64,000 nt of DNA from Hahellaceae bacterium (GCA_016716085.1 JADJWY010000001.1:372001-436000); one strand, 5' to 3'; shown: positions 1 to 9,146, counted from the stretch's first letter. Notes: a model not told the origin generated them from the letters alone. A program made the numbers and translations.

Positions 1-2132
1 GCCGTAAGATCGGCCTTGCGTAGCTGTTTTCCCGAGAGGTTTACGGCCATCAGCCCCGGATCAAGCCCCAGTTTGCGCCAGTCTGCAGCCTTCTGGCAGG
101 CCTGACGTAATACCGTCTCGCCAATCGGTTCGATGAGACCGGTATCCTCTGCCAGCGAGATAAAGGCCCCTGGCATCACCAGGCTGCCATCTCCCTGATT
201 CCAGCGCACCAGTGCTTCCACGCCAATGATCCTTCCCGTGGCCAGTTCAATCTGCGGCTGGTAGTAGGGGATAAATCGTTCTTCCGTAAGGGCCAGACGG
301 ATATCAGCTTCCATCTGAACACGCGCCAATGCTCGTTGTGTCAGATCCTCAGTGTAAAAGTGAAACATATTGCGTCCATCCGCCTTGGAGCGATACATGG
401 CCGCGTCAGCGTTACGCAGCAGGGTCTCCGCATCCCGTCCGTCCTGAGGATACAAACTGACGCCCATACTGGCGCTGAGGTAGAGATCCTGCCCTTCAAT
501 TTTCACTGGCCGCTGAACTTCTTTGAGTAACTTCTGCACCAGGGCCGAGACTTGTGACAGGTTTTCAACCTCGTCCACCAAAATCACAAACTCATCCCCT
601 CCCAGACGGGCGATGGTATCACTGCCGCGAATTGCATGTGCCAGCAGTGTGGCAGCATGGCGAATCACCTCATCGCCTGCTGCATGCCCAAGACTGTCGT
701 TGATATCCTTGAAGCGATCGAGATCAATAAATATCAGTGCAACCAGATGCCCGCTCCGACTGGCACGATCCATGGCATGTCGCAAGCGGTCAAATAGCAT
801 CAGACGATTAGGCAGATTGGTCAGGTGGTCATGCTGCACCATGTGCTGCAGACGATCTTCCTTTTGATGCAGGGAGTCCAGATGATTATTCAGGATGGAC
901 TGCATCTCATTGAAGCTCTGCGCCAACTGGCCAATCTCGTCGCGCTTGCGAATCTCCAGTGGATCAATGCCCCGCTCGCCGGAAAACTGGCGCACCGCCA
1001 TCACCATACGCTGCAGCGGCCGTGTGACCGCCCGGGAGGTGACCAGCGCTACTGCGACGGCGAGAATGCTAAAGGCCACCACAATCTGAACGATATTCCA
1101 GGCCAAACCTCGCGTGCCTGCAAGAATATCCTGCAGCGGAATCACTAACCCCAGAACCACGAATCGCTGCGGAGCATGCACCCCAAACGGCAGGCGGATA
1201 AAGCTACCTACGGCACCTTTCGGCGGCAAGGTTGGATTCTCGCGCAACGCTTTGTTCATTTTGGATGGCGATATCCGCACAAGGACGGGGGCATCCCCCC
1301 CCTGAAACAAAGACACCGTTTCAGGGAAGCTGTGCTGCATCAGATAGCGACGCCCATAGTCGAAACCAAATTCCCGACTCGAATCCGGGTGAATCAAAAA
1401 ATCGCCAACCGCATTGCTGAGAAAGACCTGAATATTGGTCGGAAGATCTTTTTGCAGGACCGAAAAAAAACTGTCCAGGTCCACATTCACAACGAGAACA
1501 CCTTTGACCCCGCCTGATTCCAGATAAATCGGCGTGGCCAGAATCATGGTCGCCTGCCCCTGACCTTTGTGCACCCCAATTTCATGGTTCACCCCGATGC
1601 GGGACTGAAAAATTTCACCGGCTGCCAGCTGACGGGTTTCATACACATAGGCAAATTGGGATTTTTCCTGCAGATCAGGGCCCATGACCTGAGACAGGCC
1701 ATGCTCATCCCGATCGACCCGCACCAGCTCCAGTCCGTTGTGCTCGACGCCGATCAGGCGCACCTGGAAATACTGGGGATTGAGCCGCAGCATCGCCGCG
1801 AAATTCTCGGCCAGACGCGACCTGGCGTCCTCACGGCGCGCCTCGGAAGGATCAAAGACCTCCCGGACTGCGCGCATCGAGGCTAGCTGGCGCACATCGA
1901 TAACCACATCGGCCATCAGTATCGAAAAACGACGACCCAGCACCTGCGAGGCGGTGAGCAGCTCCGTCTCGGCAGAGCGCACAAGCAGATCACGCCCCTG
2001 ACTGAAGGCATAGTACCCCGTCAGACCGCTGGCCAATACCGCAAACAGGGACAGCAGCACCCCCAGCTTGATGCCGATCCCAAAACGGATCGCCTGCAGC
2101 GGTGCGGGCTTGCCATTTGAATCGACGTTCAA
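1..2132 (-). CDS. Membrane sensor GGDEF-EAL protein, MbaA-like (C-terminus beyond window)
   Basis: Likely bifunctional c-di-GMP enzyme with a periplasmic sensor. Reading from a TTG at 2132 it has an N-terminal membrane segment (about residues 15-38), a periplasmic region to about residue 305, a second membrane segment, a HAMP-like linker, a GGDEF domain (RLGGDEF, residues 509-515, with RGSD inhibitory site at 502-505) and an EAL domain that begins with VEALVRW near residue 638 and runs off the left edge. Both signature motifs are intact, so synthesis and hydrolysis are both possible. The TTG is chosen because GAGGAG lies about 6 bases upstream and the codon directly follows the stop of the upstream binding-protein gene, implying coupled translation. 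The pairing recalls NspS-MbaA of Vibrio cholerae. Domain calls are firm; the ligand is inferred. Confidence 0.88.
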   Translation of the reverse strand, partial: MNVDSNGKPAPLQAIRFGIGIKLGVLLSLFAVLASGLTGYYAFSQGRDLLVRSAETELLTASQVLGRRFSILMADVVIDVRQLASMRAVREVFDPSEARREDARSRLAENFAAMLRLNPQYFQVRLIGVEHNGLELVRVDRDEHGLSQVMGPDLQEKSQFAYVYETRQLAAGEIFQSRIGVNHEIGVHKGQGQATMILATPIYLESGGVKGVLVVNVDLDSFFSVLQKDLPTNIQVFLSNAVGDFLIHPDSSREFGFDYGRRYLMQHSFPETVSLFQGGDAPVLVRISPSKMNKALRENPTLPPKGAVGSFIRLPFGVHAPQRFVVLGLVIPLQDILAGTRGLAWNIVQIVVAFSILAVAVALVTSRAVTRPLQRMVMAVRQFSGERGIDPLEIRKRDEIGQLAQSFNEMQSILNNHLDSLHQKEDRLQHMVQHDHLTNLPNRLMLFDRLRHAMDRASRSGHLVALIFIDLDRFKDINDSLGHAAGDEVIRHAATLLAHAIRGSDTIARLGGDEFVILVDEVENLSQVSALVQKLLKEVQRPVKIEGQDLYLSASMGVSLYPQDGRDAETLLRNADAAMYRSKADGRNMFHFYTEDLTQRALARVQMEADIRLALTEERFIPYYQPQIELATGRIIGVEALVRWNQGDGSLVMPGAFISLAEDTGLIEPIGETVLRQACQKAADWRKLGLDPGLMAVNLSGKQLRKADLT

Positions 2133-3179
2133 TCAGAAGTTCTCCTCGCGTTCACCCGAACGGATACGCAGCCACAACTGTGCGCGGCGCGCAGCGTCTT
2201 CGACAGGCTGTAGCCAGACGATTTTGTCCTCATCCTTCAAATCCGCCGACTCGGTGACTGTATTTGGTAGGCCCTGGCGCTCGCTGAGCGCATTACTCAC
2301 GGACGCTTCCAGTGTGTAGTTAATCCAGGCTTCCGCCAGCGCACGATCTTTGGCGCCCTGTAAAATCGTCCAGCAGTCCAGCCAGGCCAGCACTCCCTCC
2401 CGAGGGAGGACATAGCCGATATCGCCTCCCTGGTCACGCAGCTGTTTGACCTGTTGCATCCCATAGTTGCCAAATACGAGCGCAATGGGATTGCGGCGAA
2501 AAAGCTCCGCAGCCTCTTCAGGCGCATCATAAAAAGTCAGTGCATTTTGTCGCAGCGCGACCAGTCGGCGGGTGGTGGCGCGGAATTGCTCCTCCGAGAG
2601 ATGAAAGGGGTTTTCAAACCCCAGTGTCATGGCCGCAATGGTAAAGTTGTGACTGCTGCCGTCATAGGCCAGAACCTGCCCACGGTAATGTGAATCCCAG
2701 AGTGCTGACATGGTCGTGGGGGGGGGATTGACCCGCTGCCGATCATAGATCAGCCCCATGGTCGAATAGGTGTAGGGAATGGCGAAAACGTTTCCATCCT
2801 TTATCAGCCCCGGTATGGAATCGCGATGCTGGAAACGGGGCAGTTGGCGCAAGGTATTCGGAATGTTCCCGATACGCACGGGCTGACTGAGCCCTGCCGC
2901 TAAGAACCGCTGCAACTCTGCGGTATTGACGGCGGCCAGATCAAACCGCTGCCCTCCATCCGCTGAGGCCCGCGCCCATAACTCATCATCCGTATTGATG
3001 TAGGTAACCTCTACCCGCACCTGATATTGCTGTTCAAACGTTGCAACCAGATCCGGATCAGCATAGCCCGGCCAGGTCAGAACACGCAGCACTTTGGATT
3101 CAGGTGCCTCAGAGCACCCACTGAGCAGGAACAGACTACACACTAGTACGAACGCACGACGCAGCATTATAGATAACAT
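2133..3179 (-). CDS. PotD/PotF-type extracellular solute-binding lipoprotein
   Basis: Periplasmic binding protein of the polyamine/iron group (bacterial extracellular binding protein type, 348 residues). The N-terminus carries a lipoprotein signal with lipobox LSGC, followed by a mature start resembling PotD/PotF proteins (LRVLTWPGYADPDL) and a conserved IPYTYSTMGLIYDR stretch. No ABC permease or ATPase lies beside it. Instead its stop codon touches the TTG start of a GGDEF-EAL receptor, so it more likely presents a ligand (a polyamine by analogy with NspS) to that receptor than feeds a transporter. A second in-frame ATG at 3167 could be the true start; neither has a clear ribosome site. Ligand identity cannot be read from sequence. 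Confidence 0.85.
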   Translation of the reverse strand: MLSIMLRRAFVLVCSLFLLSGCSEAPESKVLRVLTWPGYADPDLVATFEQQYQVRVEVTYINTDDELWARASADGGQRFDLAAVNTAELQRFLAAGLSQPVRIGNIPNTLRQLPRFQHRDSIPGLIKDGNVFAIPYTYSTMGLIYDRQRVNPPPTTMSALWDSHYRGQVLAYDGSSHNFTIAAMTLGFENPFHLSEEQFRATTRRLVALRQNALTFYDAPEEAAELFRRNPIALVFGNYGMQQVKQLRDQGGDIGYVLPREGVLAWLDCWTILQGAKDRALAEAWINYTLEASVSNALSERQGLPNTVTESADLKDEDKIVWLQPVEDAARRAQLWLRIRSGEREENF

Positions 3180-3316
3180 TCAGTTCAATCGTTAGCGCGG
3201 GAATTTCCGCCCCTTAACTATAGAAGACAAACCCTTCATCCGTCGAACTGTGCCAGACCCGCTGAGTCTGCTAGGCTTTTAAGCAAGACTCTCTGATTCG
3301 GTGGTTGTGTCACTCC

Positions 3317-5146
3317 ATGCGCGGTTTACCCCTGCGGCTTCAATGCCTGTCGATACTGCTGGTGCTCCTTTCAGGCATCTCTGTCGCAACACAGGCGCAG
3401 GTCTTTGAAATTGACCGGAGCACCCTGCAACTTTCACTGGGACGGGGCATTGATTACCTTGAAGACCCCTCCGGCGAACTGTCACTGGACGCGGTTCGTA
3501 AATCCACCCAGAAGTGGAAAACCTACCCCAAAGAGACGTTTAACGAAGGTTACAATGATTCGGCCTGGTGGTTGCGCTTTCGTTTGCAGAGCCAGGATGA
3601 CTTCCCATTGGAACGTCGCCTTGAAATCGCTTACGCCGTATTGGACAAGGTTGATGTGTATCTGGAAAACCGCGATGGCGTGCTCGAACACCATGCGCTG
3701 GGAGATCGCGTCTTATTCAATCAGCGACCCATCGAGCACCGTTATTTTCTGCTTCCGATTTATTTCGAGAGCCGTGACTCGATTGATGTGTATCTGCGCG
3801 TGCAAACCGGCAGCTCAGTGCAAGTCCCGCTGACACTCTGGGACGTAGATGCCTTTGCGGTCAATGATAGTAATCGGACTATCCTGCAAGGGATGTATTA
3901 CGGGGTCATGATCGTCATTGCGCTCTACAACCTCCTGATGTTTGGCGTACTGCGCGATATCACCTATCTCTATTACGCCGGTTATGTGATTTGCATGCCA
4001 CTGTTTCTGGCCAGCCTGTCGGGACAGACCTTTCATTACTTCTGGCCTGAAGCGACGGATTGGAATGACCAGTCGGTGGTCTTGTTTCTCGGAGGCGTCG
4101 TAGTGTTCAGTGGCATGTTCATACGCCATATCCTGCTGCTCAAAACGCTGTCGAAACTCTGGGATCATGCGTTTCGCTTGCTTGTTCTGGCGGGGTGCAT
4201 CGCCTGTGCTCTGGTTTTTGTGACCTCCTATCACGATGCTATCCGCATCATGTTGCCTTTGGCTTCAGTGGTTTGCGTTGCAGCGATCTCGGTGGGATTC
4301 TTTGCCTGGAAACGGGGACAGCCATCAGCCAACTACTACACCCTGGGGTGGATCTGCCTGCTGTCAGGCGGTCTGACGCTGGCCATGAGTAAAAATGGGT
4401 GGCTACCGGTCAACATCGTGACCGAATATGCGACGCAATTAGGCTCGGCAATTGAAGTGGTTCTGTTGACTGTTGCCCTCGCCCAGCGCATCAACATGGA
4501 GCGGCAAATGCGCTTTGAAGCCCAGTCTGAGATGCTGAAAGTGCAGATGGAGGTTAATGAAGCGCTGGAAGCCCGTGTTCGTGAGCGTACAACCGCCCTC
4601 GAAGAAGCGAATGAAAAACTGGTACGACTGAGTAATACCGATGCGCTGACCGGCCTTCCCAACCGACGATACCTGGATGAAACACTTGACCATGAGTGGG
4701 ATCGCTGCAAACGCTACCAACACAGCCTGGCCGTTTTGCTGCTCGACATTGACCATTTCAAGCGGGTAAACGATACCTATGGACACCCCGCCGGGGATGA
4801 CTGCATCGCCGAAACTGCCCGCCGCATCAGCGCCGGCCTCCGTCACCCTTCGGATCAGGCTGCCCGTTATGGTGGTGAGGAGTTTTGCCTGTTTTTGCCA
4901 GAGACCGACGAAGCCGGCGCGCTGACTGTTGCCGAGCGGATTCGGACACTGATGGCGTCTTCTGTCGTCATGGCACAGGGTCAGGCCTTAAACCTGACGA
5001 TCAGCATCGGGCTTAGGGTGTTAATTCCCAATGACAACATCCCACTGAGCCAATGCCTACATGAAGCTGATCTGGCGCTCTATCAGGCCAAGCGTCAAGG
5101 CCGCAATCGCAGCGAAATCTACTCTCCGGAAATGCCACACCCCTGA
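3317..5146 (+). CDS. 7TMR-DISM diguanylate cyclase (GGEEF)
   Basis: Predicted inner-membrane receptor making c-di-GMP, about 609 residues. It shows a signal peptide ending near ATQAQ, a periplasmic DISM-type beta domain (residues about 30-175), seven hydrophobic segments (about 185-385), a short coiled coil (EARVRERTTALEEANEKL) and a C-terminal GGDEF domain with RYGGEEF and the start motif DALTGLPNRRY. The inhibitory-site position has HPSD in place of canonical RxxD, so product inhibition may be weak. ATG 3317 is preferred over an in-frame TTG at 3305 because the signal peptide then starts normally with MRGLPLRL. It is divergent from the binding-protein/GGDEF-EAL pair. The sensed ligand is unknown. 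Confidence 0.88.
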   Translation: MRGLPLRLQCLSILLVLLSGISVATQAQVFEIDRSTLQLSLGRGIDYLEDPSGELSLDAVRKSTQKWKTYPKETFNEGYNDSAWWLRFRLQSQDDFPLERRLEIAYAVLDKVDVYLENRDGVLEHHALGDRVLFNQRPIEHRYFLLPIYFESRDSIDVYLRVQTGSSVQVPLTLWDVDAFAVNDSNRTILQGMYYGVMIVIALYNLLMFGVLRDITYLYYAGYVICMPLFLASLSGQTFHYFWPEATDWNDQSVVLFLGGVVVFSGMFIRHILLLKTLSKLWDHAFRLLVLAGCIACALVFVTSYHDAIRIMLPLASVVCVAAISVGFFAWKRGQPSANYYTLGWICLLSGGLTLAMSKNGWLPVNIVTEYATQLGSAIEVVLLTVALAQRINMERQMRFEAQSEMLKVQMEVNEALEARVRERTTALEEANEKLVRLSNTDALTGLPNRRYLDETLDHEWDRCKRYQHSLAVLLLDIDHFKRVNDTYGHPAGDDCIAETARRISAGLRHPSDQAARYGGEEFCLFLPETDEAGALTVAERIRTLMASSVVMAQGQALNLTISIGLRVLIPNDNIPLSQCLHEADLALYQAKRQGRNRSEIYSPEMPHP

Positions 5147-5156
5147 TGTGAAAGCA

Positions 5157-5185
5157 TCGTCAGCCTCAAGACAAACCGATAGAAT
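5157..5185 (+). promoter_or_regulatory. Possible sigma-70 promoter for djlA
   Basis: TCGTCA, 17 bases, then TAGAAT, ending 30 bases before the djlA start. Pattern match only; it lies just after the stop of the diguanylate cyclase gene. Confidence 0.35.
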
Positions 5186-5215
5186 ATCCCTCTCGATGCA
5201 GACAAGGAGCAGGCC

Positions 5216-6016
5216 ATGAGTTGGTGGGGAAAATTGATTGGGGGAACGTTTGGCTATCTGGTGGGAGGTCCATTGGGCGCATTGGTCGGCGTCGCGCTGG
5301 GTCACAACCTTGATGCGTCCTCACGTCGCCACGCATCTGCCCAGGGGACGGAATCCGAAGGGGGGCAAGAGCGCGTACAGATGGCCTTTTTTACCGCCAC
5401 CTTCGCGGTCATGGGCGCCGTCGCCAAGGCTGACGGACAGGTGACCCGGGATGAGATTCAGTTGGCCGAGCAGGTGATGCGCCAGATGCAACTGCCACCC
5501 GACATGCGACAGGCGGCCATCCGCTTGTTCAACGAAGGCAAGCAGACACGCTTTCCCCTGAAAGGCGTTATTGATCAACTTCGCCGCGAATGTCACCGCC
5601 GCACCAACCTCCTGCGCATGTTCCTGGAAATTCAGGTACAGGCGGCCTACGTGGACGGGCAAATTCATCCTGCCGAGTCTGCGTTGCTACTGGAAATCAC
5701 CCACTGGCTGGGCTTTCAGGAGCAGACCCTTCGCCAGATTGAAGTGCTGATTCGCTCCGGTCAACGCACCGGCCAAACGCACGGGCATCAGACGCAAAAC
5801 CCGCGCAATGAAGGACTGACCCGCGACGAAGCTTATGCCATTCTGGGGGTTTCGCCCTCCAGCTCACAGGATGAGGTCAAAAAAGCCTATCGACGTCTGA
5901 TGAGCCAGCACCATCCCGACAAACTGGTGGCTAAAGGTCTCCCTGAGGAAATGATGAAGCTGGCGACTGAAAAAGCACAGCAGATCCGGGAGGCGTATGA
6001 GCGAGTCAAGTCCTGA
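5216..6016 (+). CDS. djlA: DjlA, membrane-anchored DnaJ-like co-chaperone
   Basis: Type III J-domain co-chaperone that stimulates DnaK at the inner membrane. The 266-residue product has the glycine-rich N-terminal transmembrane segment typical of DjlA (MSWWGKLIGGTFGYLVGGPL), a TerB-like helical middle (about 55-175) and a C-terminal J domain (about 200-266) with the essential HPD in SQHHPDKL. Length matches the family. AAGGAG lies 8 bases before the ATG. The gene is convergent with an EcsC-family gene, and the two stop codons sit in the same perfect hairpin. Confidence 0.93.
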   Translation: MSWWGKLIGGTFGYLVGGPLGALVGVALGHNLDASSRRHASAQGTESEGGQERVQMAFFTATFAVMGAVAKADGQVTRDEIQLAEQVMRQMQLPPDMRQAAIRLFNEGKQTRFPLKGVIDQLRRECHRRTNLLRMFLEIQVQAAYVDGQIHPAESALLLEITHWLGFQEQTLRQIEVLIRSGQRTGQTHGHQTQNPRNEGLTRDEAYAILGVSPSSSQDEVKKAYRRLMSQHHPDKLVAKGLPEEMMKLATEKAQQIREAYERVKS

Positions 6017-6031
6017 GTCGCTCAGGACTTG
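6007..6031. terminator. Perfect 11-bp hairpin covering both convergent stop codons
   Basis: An 11-base inverted repeat (6007-6017 and 6021-6031) with a TCG loop. It contains the TGA of djlA (6014-6016) and the TGA of the EcsC-family gene (6022-6024). No T-run follows on either side, so it is not a canonical intrinsic terminator, but it is well placed to act on both transcripts. Confidence 0.45.
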
Positions 6032-6849
6032 GCAGCCGTCAGGGCGATGGCATCGTAGGCCTGTCGCACCGTGTTTTCCCCGTAAAGCCGTTCGAGTCGC
6101 CGAATGGTGAAATGGCCGCGACTGACGCCTTGAAAATGATCCATGAACAGGGTGTTGATCATTGCACCGCCAGCCGCACCCGCCAGGGGAACCAACTGGG
6201 CCATGGCTTTTTCCGAGACCTGAATTTTGAAACGCGCGGCAATTTTCGACAACAGGGCCAGCAATGAGGGCAACTGTTTCACCAGTTTATCAGCACTGTG
6301 CTTGCCTGCCAGATGTGCGGTCGCCTCCGAAACCAGGCCCGCCAGCGAGGAGCGCAACGCATAATAACCCGCTTCGGCGGCATCATCCTCCCGCGTCAGC
6401 CCGCCCATCGAAAACACTGACAGACATTGCAGACGGGTTTCCGGGTCTGTGAGATCCTCACCATTGGCACGGGCAATATCCGCAATAGCCCGCAAAATGA
6501 CCAGGGTCGATACGGGCAACTCCAGGGCCAGTGCGGGCAAACCAAATGCGCCACCCACCGCACCGGAGAGCGCCGCTGCTGCCATATGTAAGCGCGGATA
6601 GGATTCTATGCCCTGATGATCCATGGATTTCACCGCCCACTCCATAGCTTTGTCGAGCGACACGGTGGTTGCTTTAGCCAGTGAACCCTGCACCGGGGCT
6701 GGCAGTAAGGCAAGCCCCTTTTCAAGCGGGCTACCCAGAGCATTCGTGGCCTTCATAATGAAAGACGTCTGTTCCAGCAGACGCTTGCATTCTTTCAACT
6801 CGTTCAGATGTTCCGGTGTCAGCACGCTTGCCTTGCCTGCATCGTCCAT
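6022..6849 (-). CDS. EcsC family protein
   Basis: Predicted EcsC-domain protein of 275 residues; the molecular role of the family is not established. The body is helical, with glycine/alanine-rich stretches that could associate with membrane (AAALSGAVGGAFGLPALA near residue 95 and LVPLAGAAGGAMINTLF near 225). ATG 6849 is preferred to an upstream in-frame TTG at 6930 because CGAGGGAAG lies about 8 bases before it and the extra 27 residues look non-coding. It follows flhB on the same strand after 77 bases, so it may be read from the end of the flagellar operon, but a flagellar role is only a guess. Confidence 0.8.
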   Translation of the reverse strand: MDDAGKASVLTPEHLNELKECKRLLEQTSFIMKATNALGSPLEKGLALLPAPVQGSLAKATTVSLDKAMEWAVKSMDHQGIESYPRLHMAAAALSGAVGGAFGLPALALELPVSTLVILRAIADIARANGEDLTDPETRLQCLSVFSMGGLTREDDAAEAGYYALRSSLAGLVSEATAHLAGKHSADKLVKQLPSLLALLSKIAARFKIQVSEKAMAQLVPLAGAAGGAMINTLFMDHFQGVSRGHFTIRRLERLYGENTVRQAYDAIALTAAKS

Positions 6850-6926
6850 TGTGTGTCTTCCCTCGCAGCATTCACCAGCGTGAAGTGTGCCATGAAACAC
6901 CGACCGACAACAGCCGGGTCCAGAGA

Positions 6927-8060
6927 TCAATCCCGACGTAATTCAGTCGGAATCTCAAAGGGCGGAATCGTGCCAGGTTTAGCGCCCCAGCCACGACGGA
7001 AACGACGCAGCTGGAAGACATAGGCCAGGATCTGCGCGACCGCCAGATAGAGTCCTGAAGGAATCTCCTGGCCTACTTCAGAGTGGTAATAAATTGAACG
7101 GGTCAGGGGTGGCGAGTTCACCAGTTCAACTTTATGCGCCTTAGCGATTTCCCTGATCTTAAGGGCCATATGATCCGCACCCTTGGCGAGCACGATGGGG
7201 GCCCGATTGACCTTGGAATCATATTTCAGCGCAACCGAATAGTGGGTCGGGTTGGTAATGACGACGTCGGCCTTTGGCACATCCTGCAGCATTCGCTGTT
7301 GCGCCATGTTGAACTGGATCTGGCGAACCTTGCTTTTGACCTCAGGCTTACCTTCGGTATCACGGAACTCTTCCTTGACCTCTTGCTTGGTCATTTTCAA
7401 TTCCTTGAGGTGCTGGAAGGTCTGAAACGGCACATCGATCGCTGCAATCAAAATGAGTGAGCAGGCCAGCCAAAGAAAGGTCCAGGCCAGCAGCTTGCAG
7501 GCATGCACGATGCTGACCGCCACATCCTCCCGCCCCATTTCCAGTAAATCAGGGATATCACTGCGAATGATAAACCAGGCGACCAGCCCGACAATCAACG
7601 TCTTGCCAAGCGCTTTGCCCAACTCCACGAGTGAATTGAGCGAGACCATTCGCTTAAGGCCGTTGATCGGATTGAGTTTACTGAATTTAAAACCCAGTGC
7701 CTCAAGCGAAAAGTTCCAGCCGCCCAGACCAATATTGCCAATGATCGCCGCCGCCACCATGACCAGCATGAACGGCGCCATCGACACGACTATATCCTGG
7801 GTGATGGCCAGCAAATAAGTGGACATCGCCTTGGTTTCAAAAATGGCTTCTCGTGGCAGATCAAAGCTGAAATAAAAAACGCGGGCCACCCCCTCAGCGA
7901 TTCCCTGGCCGAAAACCAGCAACGCGATAGCGCCCAAAATCAGCACAGCCGTCGTCGCCAACTCCTTGGAACGGGGAACCTGCCCCTTATCCCGAGCCTT
8001 CTGCTGCCTTCGCGCGGTCGGTTGTTCACTTTTCTCGGTTCCGTTCTCGTTCTCAGCCAT
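6927..8060 (-). CDS. flhB: FlhB, flagellar export switch protein
   Basis: Component of the flagellar type III export gate that changes substrate specificity from rod/hook to filament proteins. The 377-residue product has the conserved N-terminus (ENENGTEKSEQPTARRQQKA), four membrane segments (about 35-210) and a cytoplasmic C-terminal domain with the autocleavage motif NPTH in VITNPTHYSVAL. The C-terminal end is extended by an arginine-rich tail. It lies 9 bases after fliR in the same operon. Its specificity switch normally depends on FliK, whose gene in this cluster is frameshifted. Confidence 0.97.
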   Translation of the reverse strand: MAENENGTEKSEQPTARRQQKARDKGQVPRSKELATTAVLILGAIALLVFGQGIAEGVARVFYFSFDLPREAIFETKAMSTYLLAITQDIVVSMAPFMLVMVAAAIIGNIGLGGWNFSLEALGFKFSKLNPINGLKRMVSLNSLVELGKALGKTLIVGLVAWFIIRSDIPDLLEMGREDVAVSIVHACKLLAWTFLWLACSLILIAAIDVPFQTFQHLKELKMTKQEVKEEFRDTEGKPEVKSKVRQIQFNMAQQRMLQDVPKADVVITNPTHYSVALKYDSKVNRAPIVLAKGADHMALKIREIAKAHKVELVNSPPLTRSIYYHSEVGQEIPSGLYLAVAQILAYVFQLRRFRRGWGAKPGTIPPFEIPTELRRD

Positions 8061-8069
8061 GTCGCCCGC

Positions 8070-8861
8070 CTATGGTTGCTGACCTGCATCCCGAAGGATA
8101 TCGCGCATAAAGGAGAAGGTTTGTTCGGACAGGCCATTGAACTGCGGCAAGAGCCCTGCAAGGGTTACCCAGAAAATGACCAGCCCCAGTATCACTGTCA
8201 GGCCAAAGCCCAGCGAAAAGATGTTCATCTGTGGCGCTGCACGGGTCATAACCCCCAGTGATATGTTGATAATCAATAGCGCAGTGACGGCGGGTAAGGC
8301 GATCATGAGTCCGCTGGCAAACATCCAACTGATCCGACCCGCCAGTTGCCACCAGGCATCGGCGGAGAAAAAAGCGCCGCCGACCGGCATCATGCGAAAA
8401 CTCTCGGCCAGTGTCTCAAACAACACCAGATGGCCGTTCATCCCCAAAAATACCAAGGTAATAAGCATCAGGTAAAACTGGCTGAGACCCGCGACGGTAA
8501 TTCCGTTGGTCGGATCCACCATCGAGGCAAATCCCAGCCCCATCTGCATCGCCAGAATCTGCCCGGTAATAATGAACAATTGAAACAGGGTCAGAACACT
8601 AAAGCCCATGAACACACCAATGCCAACCTGCTGCAAGGTAATCGTCAGTGCAGGCAAAGACAGGGGATCCAGGGTCGGCACTGGGGGTAAGGACGGCACC
8701 AGCAGAATCGTCAGGAGCAGCGCCAGGAGCATTCGCACCCGGCCGGGGACCAGTTGGGTACCGATAATCGGGATCACCATAAAGAAACTCGCAATGCGAA
8801 AGAAAGGCCACAGATGCATACCGACCCATCCCCCTATCTGCGCATCGGTCCACTCGAACAT
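8070..8861 (-). CDS. fliR: FliR, flagellar export gate protein
   Basis: Integral membrane subunit of the flagellar export gate, forming the FliPQR core in the centre of the basal body. The product is 263 residues with six or so hydrophobic segments and the typical start (MFEWTDAQIGGWVGMHLWPF) and family stretch QLVPGRVRMLLALLL. Length agrees with the family. It follows fliQ after 4 bases and precedes flhB. Confidence 0.96.
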   Translation of the reverse strand: MFEWTDAQIGGWVGMHLWPFFRIASFFMVIPIIGTQLVPGRVRMLLALLLTILLVPSLPPVPTLDPLSLPALTITLQQVGIGVFMGFSVLTLFQLFIITGQILAMQMGLGFASMVDPTNGITVAGLSQFYLMLITLVFLGMNGHLVLFETLAESFRMMPVGGAFFSADAWWQLAGRISWMFASGLMIALPAVTALLIINISLGVMTRAAPQMNIFSLGFGLTVILGLVIFWVTLAGLLPQFNGLSEQTFSFMRDILRDAGQQP

Positions 8862-8865
8862 TTTT

Positions 8866-9135
8866 TTAGCCGATCACGTACGGAATATTCTTCATCAGGT
8901 TCGTGAAGTAATCCATGAGCTGCGTCAGCATCCATGGCCCCCCCACGATGATGACCAGTATCGTCATAACAAAACGCGGCAAAAAACTCAGCGTCTGTTC
9001 GTTGATCTGGGTGGCCGCCTGAAAAATACTGACCAGCAGACCAACGGCCAGACTCGGCAGAATAATCAAACACACCAACGTGACGATCAGCCACAATGCT
9101 TCACGAAAAATGTCCAAAACGACTTCGGGTGTCAT
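8866..9135 (-). CDS. fliQ: FliQ, flagellar export gate protein
   Basis: Small export-gate subunit of 89 residues with two transmembrane helices (about 15-38 and 50-75) and the conserved QAATQINEQTLSFLPR stretch between them. It starts 11 bases after the end of fliP. It assembles with FliP and FliR into the protein-conducting gate. Length and motif match the family exactly. Confidence 0.97.
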   Translation of the reverse strand: MTPEVVLDIFREALWLIVTLVCLIILPSLAVGLLVSIFQAATQINEQTLSFLPRFVMTILVIIVGGPWMLTQLMDYFTNLMKNIPYVIG

Positions 9136-9146
9136 CGTAGAGCCCC

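Noticed and set aside
3197..3210. Near-palindrome GCGGGAATTTCCGC before the binding-protein gene
   Set aside because: It has a mismatched pair and no supporting second copy; too weak to call an operator.
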